A stretch of 64,000 nt of DNA from Morchella semilibera. Lineage: Eukaryota; Ascomycota; Pezizomycetes; Pezizales; Morchellaceae. The notes under the pieces are model-generated. The model saw only the letters and a list, made by a program, of their open reading frames with translations, was not told the origin of the DNA and did not search any database. Where the stretch lies: contig WBVU01000003.1 in NCBI GenBank assembly GCA_009192285.1, forward strand, positions 1,395,973 through 1,459,972, in the 5' to 3' direction. The translations under genes were made by a program, and so were the position numbers. Positions 43,860 through 55,734 of the stretch are shown piece by piece (within the stretch, counting starts at the first letter, position 1; each line of letters begins with the position of its first letter).

Positions 43860-43950
43860 GTGAGCTCTAACGACTACTCTGGGAGCTCTAACAACTACTC
43901 TGGGAGCTCTAATGACTACTCTGGGAGCAGCGGCTAACACATAGGGGTAG
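43860..43950 (+). other. Predicted intron of the Plavaka gene, with a tripled 21-bp repeat
   Basis: Donor GTGAGC, branch CTAAC at 43934-43938, acceptor GGGGTAG; phase 0 on both sides joins ETQ to NSLPEGSTLV, the expected family order. It contains three copies of a 21-bp unit (GGGAGCTCTAACAACTACTCT and close variants). Confidence 0.75.
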
Positions 43951-44425
43951 AACTCACTCCCAGAAGGGTCCACTTTGGTACCCGTTATATGCACATCGGA
44001 CGGAACCCATCTGACGAACTTCAGTGGCGACAAGAAGGCTTGGCCAGTATACCTGACGATTGGCAATATCAAGTCATCAGTAAGAAACAAGCCCTCTGGG
44101 CCTTCGCTATTACTCCTAGCACTGTTGCCAGTGCCTCCGAAGTTAGGAACCAACCAGACTGCAAATGCGATACTGCGACGTCAAAGTCAAATGGCACTTC
44201 ACCGAGCTTTTGAAGATATTTTCAGAAGCTTCAGGAGCAGTGGAGGCGAGTTTATTAATTGCGCCGATGGTTATAAGCGATTATGTTATCCTGTGTTGTG
44301 CGGGTGGATCGCCGACCAACCCGAACACGCCTCCTTACAGCACATCAGCAACCAAGCCTGTCCAAGCTGCGAAGTTCATTTCAGAAGCCTTGGGAGCATT
44401 GGGCGAAGCCCTCCGCGCAATCAGG

Positions 44426-45373
44426 TGTTACAGGATTTGGAGACAGGAAGACCAGCGAAGCCTCCCAATGCTACTGAACTCCCAATTGGGGCCCCAGAGA
44501 GGTATAGTGGTGCCAGTATGGGCCAGATTGCGGAGTTGCAGAATCACTAGTTAAAAAACACGTTTTCGACCCCAGAAATAACCCCTGGGGCGTCAAAGTG
44601 CCGGCACAGCCGCTCAGGACACCGGTGAGTATATGAGGGGGCAGCGGTTCAAGTTTGGGATCAATCGGACCAAAACTGATCAAACGGCGAAGGTTTTGAG
44701 AAAGCTGACGCTGGTGACTTCTCAGGGAAAGGTAAGACTACCCGACACCTCCGGTACCTAATCGTTGATAGTCCTAATGTTGAGCCATGCTCCTTAGTGA
44801 TAGATAACGATGTGGGGAAAGAGTTGGCGAGTGAAGTCGAGGCCCAGTACTAAGGAGTTACCCGGTAGGCTGACTCCGGCACTTCCCCGCTGTCGAAAAA
44901 CTGAGTGCATGCAGTAGCGCGATGTAACATGAGGGATTTAAAAGGCGTTGGGAACATTGGCGTTGGTGTTTGGTTTCCTTGGCAATTATCAGGGTCTTCT
45001 GGGTCTCCCACATATTTGTTGTAATGATAGTTTTTAGTCCGCGTGACATTTTGCGCGGGATATAATTACAGTGTCATTCACCGACTTTGTTGAAATCATC
45101 ATCGACGAAGAAAGAGTCTTAACGATATAAATCTATTACCTCTATTCTATACGCTCTTAGTGATCCTTGAAAATATCTACCTGAACCAACCTTCGTGTTA
45201 GCATTACCACAACCTAAACAACTTCCTATACTCGTCGGACTAGCATCGGACAACGGAGATTCTAGTTACGTGTAGACTGAAGTGACCCCGTTCCTTTCTG
45301 CCTTTGCAGTTAGCGTTTTGGACTCTGAGCTCTTCACAGCACTACTCTAGTAGTCCGGTGCGACACCCTAATA
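44426..45373 (+). repeat. Solo LTR, family C, inside the Plavaka gene
   Basis: 948 bp, TGTTACAGG ... CCTAATA, perfect duplication tcagg (44421-44425, 45374-45378). The Plavaka frame continues across the empty site. Confidence 0.93.
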
Positions 45374-47027
45374 TCAGGAGACCTGTCAGGAGATGGTGCG
45401 GCAGTTCAACGAGAATCCAGCGAATCCTTCGCCAGTGGAATACCTTGTGTCGAAGTCCGTAAAGACACTGTTCAATGCTTTCTGAGATATGCCTAGAGTC
45501 AACGCCTACGACCTGAACAAGCCTGATATCTTGTACAATATCTATCTTGGGCTATTAAAACACATGATGGAGTGGATGCAAGGTTTCCTTAAGAAACATC
45601 ACCGATTAGACAAATTTGACAAGGCTTGGTCATCTATTGCACCATATCCTAAGCTTGCAATACCAAATAAACCTTACAGGGCGACAACACAATGGCAAGG
45701 AAAGGAGATGCGAAATCTTGGGCGGATTGTCCTGGGGGCACTCGCGGTTGCTCTGAGAAACCCGCCGAATGCTATAAGGGTAGACTTTGCTAAGGCATTC
45801 AAATGTGTGCGAGACTTGATTTACTTCCATTTGATGGCGCAATACGGGAGTCACACAACGAGTACTTTGGAACATCTAGAGAACTATCTCAAAGACTTCC
45901 ATAGACATCAGGACATCTTCCTGGAATTTCGAGCATATAAGCGCACGCGGAAAGAGGCGAAAGATCGGACCAGAGCTTTGCAATTTAAAGGCTCACAGAG
46001 CAATGACCGTAGCTTGGAGGAGATTCGCGAGATCCGTGAAAAGTCCCATTTCAACTTCATCAAATTGCACCTATTGTCGCATTACAGAGAGTATGTAGAG
46101 CGCTTTGGCAGCATTCCAATGTTCTCTACCGACATCTGCGAATTAGCTCACGTTCATCAAGTCAAAGAAGCATATGAAGCATCAAACAAGGTCGACGCGG
46201 CGACGCAGATCTTAGACTACGGCGGGCGGCGACTAGCACTGGAGATGCGAATATTAAACCTCAAAGATATCGTTGGATGCTCAGAGAGCAATGACGACTT
46301 CCTCTGGAATCATCGCGAAAACCTAAAGGAGCTGCTCCACATTTTCAAAATCGAAGACAGGAAAAAATCAACAAACGAACGGGCTTTAATTGACACTAAA
46401 CTGCCGTTAAGAAAACTATGTAATCCATCGGCTAGGCTGCAAAAGCTCTACAATGTCGCCAATGAGGTAAAGATGAACCGAACGGCATTATATCGTCTGG
46501 TCAAGGAGTATTCAGAGGATGAAGGTTGCTCCCAGAGCTTCATCGGAAGCTTAGAGAGCTTTGGTAAATATCGTGTGGAAAGATTTGCCTGCCTGCAAGT
46601 TCCGATATGTATCTTCCAAAAGCCGGACATGTATGAGATTCAAAACCTCCAATGTACCGGAGAAGCGGCGTTCAGGAAGCGAACAGCGAGAAAGGATTGG
46701 GCATGGGTTTCAGTAGCGTCTTCAGAGCATAAGGGAGTGTTTGGAGGACGCCTACCAGGGCGATTAGAGGCGTTGTTTAAGCTTCGTGATGATAGGGGCT
46801 GATCACACAGATTGTGCCCGATAGAGCTCCTGGAGGCAAAAGATCGGGGGATTCCCGACACCTCCCACGGCCTTCCTAAAGCCTGCAGAAGAAGAAGGAG
46901 AAAGATGTGGGTTGTCAACATTCGTAGCATCTTGGGAATGGCACATTTCTTTGAGGTGGACAGCTCTAATTGGCTTGTAAATACTCGAATAGATTTGGGT
47001 ACATGGAATGATTTTAGCTATAAATAA

Positions 47028-47480
47028 AACACAATGCTCTCGGGGAAGTGAACATACCTTTCACAGCAGTAGCGATCCATAATGGAGTATTCATGACTAT
47101 GATAACAGCTTTAGAGTGAAGACTGGTTTGGGGCGAGATCCGTGTGCACCAGAGATAGAGTGATAGAGTGTCGAGACGAAAGTCGCCGGGTGGTTGATGG
47201 CGGAAATAGAACTCGCCAGTGCTAACAGAGGAATGTTGATATCTCTAGGAGGAAGCGAAATTTTGGCAGTTCGCCGGGGCGCAAGGGGTGCTGCCAGTGG
47301 TGGCGTTCAGGGCGGGTTGATTCTTGGGACATGACGCCCGGACGCATGCATTCGCGCCCGGGGAAAACCCCAAGCTTGCTGATGAAGTGGCTGGATTACC
47401 ATACTCTAATTGGTTCAGAGCAGCCAAGATTGTTCCAGCTGAAATACAGACATTTCACCTTTAAGACGCACCGCATCATA
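47028..47480. other. Stretch between the Plavaka gene and gypsy element J
   Basis: About 450 bp with no convincing gene. It probably contains the 3' flank or 3' end of the Plavaka transposon and the broken start of element J. I found no terminal repeat matching the other side of the Plavaka gene. Confidence 0.45.
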
Positions 47481-49351
47481 CCTTCGCTAAGTCTCACGGT
47501 CTCACCTTGATGCCCCTTCGAACACCTTGTGTCCTGACGGTTATCAACGGCAGGCTTATTGAGTCCGGCCAGATTACCCATATTGTCAAGCTGGAATTGG
47601 TTATTAATGGACACCGCGAATATGCCCCTTTCTTTGTAACAAAGCTAGGGAATTATCCAATTGTGTTGGGGCTGCCATGGATGAGGCACTATGATGTTAC
47701 CCTTCGGCCGCGTCAAAACCAGGTTCGCTTTTTGTCCCCGTCCTGTCTTCGTCAGTGCTCCCCCCTTGGCCAGCTAATAGTGGCTCAAGGGATTACTTCC
47801 AAGGCCTCCCCGGTACATGCCCCGATCCACGTTGCCGCTATTGGCGCTCATCCCTTTTACCGCATAACACGCAAGCAAGGGAAGGTGCTCCTTTGCGTTT
47901 CGCTACGAATGATCGATGACGTTCTCGCATCCCCAGGTCCTCATCTTGCCAACGTCCCTGTCGAGCTTCACAGATTAGGTAAAATGTTTCTGAAATGCTT
48001 GGCTTCGAACTTGCCGCCCCATCGTCCTCATGATCTCGCCATTGTCCTAGAAGATGGAAAACAATCTCCCTTCAAGCCAATGTACAATATGTCACGGAAT
48101 GAACTGCAAGCACTCTGGAACTATATTACGGAAAACTTGTCCAAAGGTTTTATTCGTTTCTCCAAGTCTCCCGCTGGCGCCCCGATCCTCTTTGTGGCAA
48201 GAAAAAGTGTCCAGTGTGGACAAGCTTCGCGGGTAGGATAAGTTAAGCTTTTGGTCTTGGCAGAGAGAGTTGAAAAAAGCCGATAAGACTCTTCGCCTCT
48301 GTGTCGATTATCGCGGCCTGAATGAGATTACGATTCAAAATCGCCACCCGTTGCCCTCGCTCCCGGAAACCCTGACGCAGATTGCTAAAGCTAAGTACTA
48401 TACTAAGCTTGACCTCCGCTGGGGCTATCATCAACTTTGGATTAAGGAAGAGAATGAATGGAAGACAGCCTTTAGGACTCGCCAAGGCCATTTCGAATAC
48501 CAGGTCATGCCCTTCGGTCTTACCAATGCCCCCGCCGCCTTTCAACACTGGGTCAACGATTTGTTACGCCCATATTTGGATGACATTTGCACAGCCTATC
48601 TGGATGATATCCTGATCTACTCCGATAACATGGAGCAGCACAAGGAACATGTCCGAAGGATCATGGAAGTCTTGGAACAAAACAACGTGCATTTGAAACC
48701 GGAAAAATGTGAATTCTATGTTCAGGAAACAAGTACCTGGGGATGATTATTTCCCCCGATGGTATTAGTATGGACCCTAAGAAGGTCTTGGCAGTTAGGA
48801 AATGGGAAACCCCCAAGAACCTCAAGGACGTCCAGTGCTTCCTAGGGTTTGCGAATTTCTATCGGCGTTTTATCTATGGTTACAGTAAAGTGGTATCCCC
48901 CCTCACGGCATTAACTAAAAAGAAGGTAAAATTTCTATGGTCATCCTAAGCAGATAAGGCCTTCACGGACCTGAAAGAAGCCTTTACCTCGGCACCGATT
49001 CTTAGGCATTTCGACTCAGACCGGAAGTTTATTGTGGAAACTGACGCAAGCGACTATGTTTCTGCTGCAATCCTATCTCAACATGACGACGAAGGTATTC
49101 TGCACCCCGTTGCCTTTTTCTCTGGAAAACACTCCCTGGCAGAGTGCAATTATGAGATTTACGATAAGGAACTTCAAGTTCTGGCAATTATTCGGGCGTT
49201 TGAGGAATGGCGATATTACTTGGAAGGCGCACGATTTTCCATTACAGTTTTATCGGACCATAAGAACTTTACCAAGAGAGATTTGAACTGCCGCCAAGCT
49301 TGATGGTCCGAGTACTTGTCTTGTTTTGACTATATGATTCAGTTCCGCCCA

Positions 49352-49851
49352 TATCACGGCGTGGAGCGTACGGAACGATGTTACAGGAAGAAGGATTAGT
49401 CAGTGGTTTTCTATGGTGTTCTATGAGTTTCTAAGCAGGAATTGTATGAGTTAACGCTGTGCATGTATTTCTAATAGAAGGGTTTCCTTTGTGTTCTATA
49501 GGTTTCTATGGTATGAGTCAGCAAAGGAATTTTGGGGCTATATATAGGGAGCTCTCTTTCTCCCTGTAGGGATTTTCTTCCTTTCCTTTCTTCTTCATGC
49601 AACCTTCCTATCCTTTAGCCAACACCAAACTTAGGAACTCTCGTTACTCTGAAGTTCCCCCAGCTCCTAGCCTTCCAAAGGTAGGAGGAAAACCTATAGC
49701 CCTCGCCTCGTAACCCCCGCCTCGCTCTGTTCCTCGTCCCGGAACGCCCACCCCTTACCTTGCCTAGTCTCGTACCTATCCGACTCGTCTCGTCCGTCTT
49801 GATTGTGTACCTTGGCACTTCTCGCTCTTGTCCTCGCTTCGCTCCATGATA
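49352..49851 (+). repeat. Solo LTR, family B', inside element J
   Basis: 500 bp, TATCACGG ... CATGATA, perfect duplication gccca (49347-49351, 49852-49856). It is a diverged relative of the LTR of element M. Confidence 0.9.
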
Positions 49852-50090
49852 GCCCAGGGAAACAAGGAGGAAAACCGGATGCCTTAACTAGAAGGTCAGG
49901 AGACCTCCCTAAAGAGGGGGATGAATGCCTGAAACACCAGAGTCAGATAATTTTGAAGCAGGAAAACTTTGAACTAGGGGGAAAGCTAGGTTTGTTAGCG
50001 GGTTCTTTTGCAAATGAACCCGCTGAAAAGAACGTTTCCCTGGCCGTATTGTTTTCACAAGCTTATCAGATTAATAGTTTTCCCAATAAG

Positions 50091-50573
50091 TATTACGGTT
50101 TCACCTCCCGCATCCCGCCTTCCGCCAAGGCGTCTTCAGAACAGGGTTGTTGGATAGTATCGGTCGATCTCGGAAGCAAGATGATGTATTAGGAAGGAGT
50201 TCGGATAATGTAACGTAAACACTAGGAAGGATTGGGAAGTAACAGGATAAAATGGGGGTTATAGGGAATAGTATGGGTGGTACGGGAGTGTAGGAGTTTC
50301 TATGGGATTCTATGATATGAGTCATCGGTGCGGGGGGATAGCTGTATATATATAGTGCTCGTTCTTTCCTATGTTTCTACCTCTCTAGGCAACGTCTTCT
50401 TTCTATTAGCAATACATTACTTTGGCTTCGGCCTTCCTGTCTGCACCTCATCCCTGAACCTGAACCTGAACTTGAGCCTGCCCCGTCTCGGGTATCTCCT
50501 GAGCTGACCCCGTCCTTGTCCTTGTTCCTGAGCCTACCCCGCTTTGCCCCTGACTCGACCCCGCCCCGTTAGA
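50091..50573 (+). repeat. Solo LTR, family F, inside element J
   Basis: 483 bp, TATTACGG ... CCGTTAGA, perfect duplication ataag (50086-50090, 50574-50578). TATA-like box gtatatatatag near 50344; three TGAACC-type hexamers near 50457. Confidence 0.9.
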
Positions 50574-51815
50574 ATAAGGTCCGGACTATGCTTTCCACCA
50601 ATGTGAAACACTCGTGCCAAATCTCCTTGGCTGATTGTCCGGAGTCACCTGAGGGTCTTCTTTTATACCGTGATCTCGTTTATGTACCAGCCTTTGATGA
50701 CCTTAAGCTTCGCCTACTGCAGGAACATCATGATGCTCCCTCTGCCGGACACCCTGTACGTGCTAAGACTCTAGAGATCCTGTCCCGCATATATTACCAA
50801 CGATAAGAAAATATGTGGACCGATATGTACAGAATTGCCACCTCTGTCGGCAAAGCAAGGCCCCTCAGAATAGCCCCCAAGGAGTGCTCCGACCGCTCTC
50901 GATCCCTGCGAGCCCCTGGACGGATATTTCGATGGATTTTGTAACCGGTCTTCCCGAAAGCAATGGGTTCAATGCGATTCTTGTGGTAGTCGACCGCCTG
51001 ACGAAAATGCGTCATCTAATACCCTGCACGGAGGAAACCAATGCCCCCGCCCTAGCTGACCTATTTTTGGATGACGTTTGGAAACTGCACGGGCTACCCG
51101 AAACTATTGTTTCGGATCGTGGAACGCAATTCACATCAGACTTTTGGAAATCGCTCTGCTCTCGCCTCGAAATCTCCCCCCGGTACTCAACGGCTTTTCA
51201 TCCTCAGACAGATGGACAGACCGAACGAATGAATGCCATTATGGAACAATCTTGAAGGGCCTATGTTTCGTATCAACAGGACAACTAGAGTCGATATCTG
51301 CCTCTTGCCGAGTTCGCTGCCAATAATCACGTTTCTGAAACTACCAATATGTTTCCCTTCCAGGCTAATTTCGGAAAGCATTCTCGCATGTCTTTTAGCC
51401 CATTAACACATAGTACTACTACTGCTAAAGACAGAGACAATGGTCTGGCCTGCGATATGTCTCAGGTCTTTGAATTCCTCCGCGCTGAAGTAAAGAGATC
51501 GCAAGTCATTCAGGAAGAATCAGCCAACGCTCGTCGCACTCCAAGTCCTAGGTATGTTGTTGGGGACTGTGTCTGGTTGTCTACAAGGAACCTTCATACT
51601 ATACGCCCCTCCAAGAAACTGGACTGGAAACAGATTGGCCCCTATGAGATTAAGACAATAGTTAGCCCCTAGGCCTATGAGCTGGCTCTCCCCGTCTTGA
51701 TGAAAGTCCACCCAGAATTTCACGTCTCGCTTCTCTCCTTTGCCTCATCTGACCCAGTTCCTGGCCAAGCTCAACCGTCACCCCCACCAATTGAATCGAG
51801 GGCGAGAAAGAATGA

Positions 51816-52375
51816 TGTTACGGAGCAACACGGAGACAACGGACAAGAGAACCGAGGCACACAACCAACACAGAGACGAGGACGAAAACGAGGGCCGTCG
51901 GCGAAGGGACCTAACTGAGAAGCAGAGTAGTAGGGCAGAGGGTCCAGATGGCCTCTCTAACGAAGACGTGGAAGCGAAGATACCAGTAGACGATACGAAC
52001 TACGGTCATGGACTATGGACGGGGCGAGGCGAGACGAAGCGAGGCGAGGTACTATGGAAGACCCAAGAGGGGCCTTGGCAAAGACTTTGGTTATAACGTA
52101 ATATATTCAGAACTAAAGACACAAGATGAAACGAAACTAAACCGTAGAGTTGATAACAGGAAGAACACGTAGGAAAAGAAAGAGAAAGAAAAGAACAAAG
52201 GGAAGATCTGTAGCAACGTATATATACCCCTCCTAATCCCTGTACAATCATGACTCATCACATCGTGTAACGGAAACCCATAGAAACTCCAAGAACCCAA
52301 AAGAGACACCGCAATCAAAAGAACCTCATTCCCGAATATCCTCCTTTCTTACGAACTCCGTGGTATGCCGTGATA
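51816..52375 (-). repeat. 3' LTR of element L (family E)
   Basis: 560 bp, the reverse complement of LTR E at 4391-4956. In the sense direction it follows the purine tract and pol end of element L, which assigns LTR E to this family. Confidence 0.85.
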
Positions 52376-53172
52376 GATTAGGCCCTCTTTCAGGTTTAAC
52401 TCCTGATAGGCCTAGGCTTACATGGGTAACTATCGTGAAAGTCCTTGACCAAGTCGGGGGCATGCTCCAAGTCCTCGGGGGGTTGCCAAGATGATTCATC
52501 ATACCCAAGATACCGAACTAAATACTCCAGTTTTCTATAACGCCGACGAGAGTCTAAAACTTGTTCCACTTCCCATTCCTGTTCGCCTTCAATTTCTATG
52601 GTTGGGGGTAAAGACTGTAGTTGACCGGGGACAGGATTACTTGGTGCGAGGGACAAAAGCGACACATGGAAGACGGGGTGGATCTTCATCGAGGCCGGAA
52701 GGTCGAGTTCATAAGCATAGGGGCTAACCATTCGCTTAATTACATAGGGTCCAATGCGTTTCCAGCCTAATTTCTTAGATGGTCGCTTGGTCTCTAGATT
52801 CCGTGTCGACAGAAAAACTTCGTCGCCAATTGCATACCTAGGAGCAGGGGTCCTATTTCGATTTGCTACCTCTTCATAATTTTTCTGGGCCCGTGCCATT
52901 TCATCGCGGAGAAAATCGTAAACCTGTGCCATGGACCTAGCCATACCATTGGCCTGATCCTCGTTGGTAGTCTTTCCATGCTGTAGCGGGGCAAAGGACA
53001 TGCGGGGGCTCCTTGCATAATTTGCCTGAAACGGTGACATCTTGGTAGTCTCGGAGATATGGTTATTTGTTGCAAACTCCGCCATAGAAAGATACTGACT
53101 CCAATCGTCCTGTTGATAGGAAACATAAGCTCGAAGGTATTGTTCCATAACGGCATTGATCCTGTCCGTCTG

Positions 53173-54005
53173 TATTAGGGTGTCGCACCGGACTACCAGA
53201 GTAGTACTGTAAAGAGTTCAGAGTCCGAAACGCTAACTGCAAAGGCAGAAAGGAAAGGGGTCACTTCAGTCTGAACGTAACTAGAATCTCCGCGGTCCGA
53301 TGCTTGTCCGACGAGTATAGAAAGTTGTTTAGATTGGGGTAATGCTAACACAAAGATTGGTTCAGGTAGATATTTTCAAGAATCACTGAGAGCGTATAGA
53401 ATAGAGGTAATAGATTTATATCGTTAAGACTCTTTCTTCGTCGATGATGATTTCAACAAAGTCGGAGAATGACACTGTATTTATATCCCGCGCAAATGTC
53501 ACGCGGACTAAGAACTATCATTACAACAAATATGTGGGAGACCCAGAAGACCCTGATAATCGCCAAGAAAACCAAACACCAACGCCATCGTTCACAACGC
53601 CTTTTTAAATCCCTCATGTTACATCGCGCTACTGATAACTCCTTGGTACCGGGCCTCGACTCCACTCGCCAACCCTTCCCCTGCATCGTTATCTATCACT
53701 CTCCCTGAGAAGTTACCAGCGTCAGCTTTCTCAAAACGTTCGCCGTTTGATCAGTTTTGGTCCGATTGATCCCAAACTTGAAATGCTGCCCCCTCATATA
53801 CCCACCGGTGTCCTGAGCGGCTGTGCCGGCGCTTTGACGCTCCGGGGGTTATTTTCGGGGTCGAAAACGTGTTTTTTAACTAGTGATTCCACAACTCCGC
53901 AATCTGGCCCGTACTGACACCACTGTACCTCTCTGGGGCACCAATTGGGAGTTCAGTAGCATAGGGAGGCTTTTGCTGGTCTTCCTGTCTCCAAATCCCG
54001 TAACA
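53173..54005 (-). repeat. Solo LTR, family C, inside element L
   Basis: 833 bp, shorter than the other C copies. Plus-strand ends tattaggg and cccgtaaca, perfect duplication gtctg (53168-53172, 54006-54010). Confidence 0.9.
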
Positions 54006-55067
54006 GTCTGACCATCGGTTTGTGGGTGAAAGGCAGTGCTTATAGCATGGGGCAATCTCCAGACAGGAACATAAGGTCTTCCAAAATTCGGCCGTAAACT
54101 AGGTACCGCGGTCGGATACAATAGTTTCGGGGAGTCCATGGAGTTTCCAAACCGAGTGGAGATACATAGCAGCAACATCTTTGGCATTGGCCTCCTCGGT
54201 ACAGGGTATGAAGTGACGCATCTTTGTTAGACGATCGACAACAACCAAGATTGCGGTAAACCCATTACTGTCCGGAAGCCTCGTGACGAAATCCATCGAT
54301 ACATCAGTCCAGGCCTTGGGTACAGCCAGGGGGCGAGGGACGCCTTGTAAGGCATTGCGGGAGGCCTTGCTACGGGAACACACATTGCAATTCAGAACAT
54401 AGCGGTCGACATACTTCCTCATGTTTGGCCAGTAATAATTCCGGCTGAGGAGCTCGAGGGTTTTGGCACGACCTGGGTGTCCAGCAGAGGGTTTATCATG
54501 ATGTTCCTGTAGAAGACGAAGCTGAAGATCGTTAAACTCGGGGACGTAAATAGCCTGGCGGTATAAGAGAAATCCATCCTCTGTCTCAGTACATTCGGCG
54601 AGGAAAATTTTCTTGGAATGTTTCGTACCATTGCGAAGAATCGTCAGGACTTGTTCGGGGAAACTATCTTCTTGGTAAGCTTGAATCAACAACTTGAACT
54701 CCTTAACAATAGACATTCCTTCAGCGGGTTCATTTGTCAAAGAACCCGCCAACAAACTTAGCTTAATCTTTGATTTCAAATTCTCCTGCTTCAATATCAC
54801 CTGCGATTGGTACGTCAACCGTTCATCCCCTTCCTTTGGCAAATCTCTCGACCTCCTGGTGAGTGCATCCGGCTTTCCCCCTTGTTTCCCTGGTCTAAAC
54901 TGAATAACGAAATTAAATCGAGACAGGAATTCGGCCCAACGTGTTTGGCGACGATTCAACAACTTAGTGGATATAAAATACTCCAGATTCCTATGGTCGC
55001 TCAATATCTTAACAGGATACCGGGATCCTTCCAGGTGTGGGCGCCATTCTTCAAAGCTCCTAATCAC

Positions 55068-55325
55068 TGCCAGCCATCAGCAAGCCTATTCAACCCTACC
55101 GGAGGCCCGGGAGCTGTAGGAGACGTTCGGAAACACCCGTCAAACATTCGATCTCCAGGGGCTTACCTGCCCGTACGAGGGCCTCCTGAGCCTTTGCAGG
55201 AGCCTCCCGAGCCTTCAAGAAGGCTTAGCGGGCTCTCCTAATGCTAAGCGGCACTCTTCTGGCGCCATCTGGAGGCTTTGTGATATTCTCTCCCAAGAGG
55301 CTGCGAGGTATCGTAGACCTCCACA
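55068..55325. other. CTCC/GGAG-rich non-coding stretch
   Basis: Rich in degenerate CTCCTGAGCC / CTCCCGAGCC motifs (about 55150-55270), similar in style to 55811-56001. No gene seen. Confidence 0.45.
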
Positions 55326-55729
55326 TTTCATGGATACGCTAGGTTCGGAGGTCTGGAATGATTGGCGGGGATGGGATTACTGTAAGCTCGGAGGCGGGGA
55401 TGAGTCAGAATAGGTTCTATGGTTTCTGTTACGCAGGAATATGAGTCATGGGTGGGGTTACGCGAGTATATGAGTCAGGCTTGGCTACGGAATATTGGGT
55501 ATATAAGGGAGGCAACGGCGTCGACTTCTGTACTTTCTCTTCTCATTCTTTTCTCTTTACGCAACGTCTTCTGTAACTAGTAGTATTCAATATACTTTTT
55601 AGTCCCTAATTCTTTAGTAACTATCGCTGCCCCTTTACCTTCTCATATACTTCCCTCGTACCTGGGTGGTATCGTTGCAACAACTCGTGCCCCGTGGAAC
55701 GAAGCTACACCGCCACCCCCTCCTTGAGA
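55326..55729 (+). repeat. Solo LTR, family A
   Basis: 404 bp, TTTCATGG ... CCTTGAGA, perfect duplication ccaca (55321-55325, 55730-55734). It fixes the true LTR A ends. The first part still reads as the pol tail (WNDWRGWDYCKLGGG). Confidence 0.93.
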
Positions 55730-55734
55730 CCACA

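Larger units (their letters stand above)
43101..47027 (+). pseudogene. Plavaka-like transposase gene, nearly intact but with a solo LTR inside
   Basis: DNA-transposon gene, about 960 codons. Exon 1 (43101-43859) starts with a C2H2 finger (Cys7, Cys10, His23, His28: CPFCPKRYSSSANFDKHLRA) and has the family blocks DPWRPFNSAYEFRIARYFIL and YGELHTVDWWWETQ. After an intron (43860-43950), exon 2 has LPEGSTLVPVICTSDGTHLT and KKAWPVYLTIGNI, then PDILYNIYLGLLKHMMEWM, QWQGKEMRNLGRIVLGALAV, HYREYVERFGSIPMFST and the C-terminal VVNIRSILGMAHF and LVNTRIDLGTWND. These match Plavaka transposases (CACTA-related, DDE/D). Two in-frame TGA codons interrupt it: 45483-45485, after NAF where the family has Trp, and 46800-46802, before SHRL. 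Solo LTR C (44426-45373) splits exon 2 without changing the frame outside it. Confidence 0.85.
47481..51815 (+). mobile_element. Broken Ty3/gypsy chromovirus J with two nested solo LTRs
   Basis: Plus-strand relic related to element M. Protease end (about 47490-47710), RT with MPFGLTNAPAAFQHW and YLDDILIYSDN (about 48000-48750), RNase H with VETDASDY (about 48760-49300), integrase zinc site and core with DRGTQFTSDFWKSLC (about 50590-51260), and the integrase C-terminal part (about 51350-51800). Gag and both LTRs are missing. Solo LTRs B' (49352-49851) and F (50091-50573) sit inside with clear duplications. It ends against the LTR E of the oppositely oriented element L. Broken, with about ten breaks plus truncations. 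Confidence 0.88.
51816..55067 (-). mobile_element. Broken Ty3/gypsy chromovirus L with 3' LTR E and a nested solo LTR C
   Basis: Minus-strand relic of the M-related group. In sense order: RNase H end (about 54880-55067), integrase zinc site (about 54330-54500) and core (about 54110-54330 and 53000-53170), integrase C-terminal part (about 52620-52950), chromodomain (about 52440-52610, EWEVEQVLDSRRRYRKLEY), a purine tract GAAAGAGGGCC and then the 3' LTR (51816-52375). Solo LTR C (53173-54005) interrupts the integrase. The 5' half is missing beyond 55067. Broken, with several breaks plus truncation. Confidence 0.88.

Noticed and set aside
45483-46802. Alternative genetic code with TGA as tryptophan
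   Set aside because: LINE ORF1 and gag of element M end at TGA in the expected places, so TGA is a normal stop here.
42438-47480. Terminal inverted repeats of the Plavaka transposon
   Set aside because: No convincing matching pair was found by eye on the two sides of the gene; the limits of the transposon are left open.
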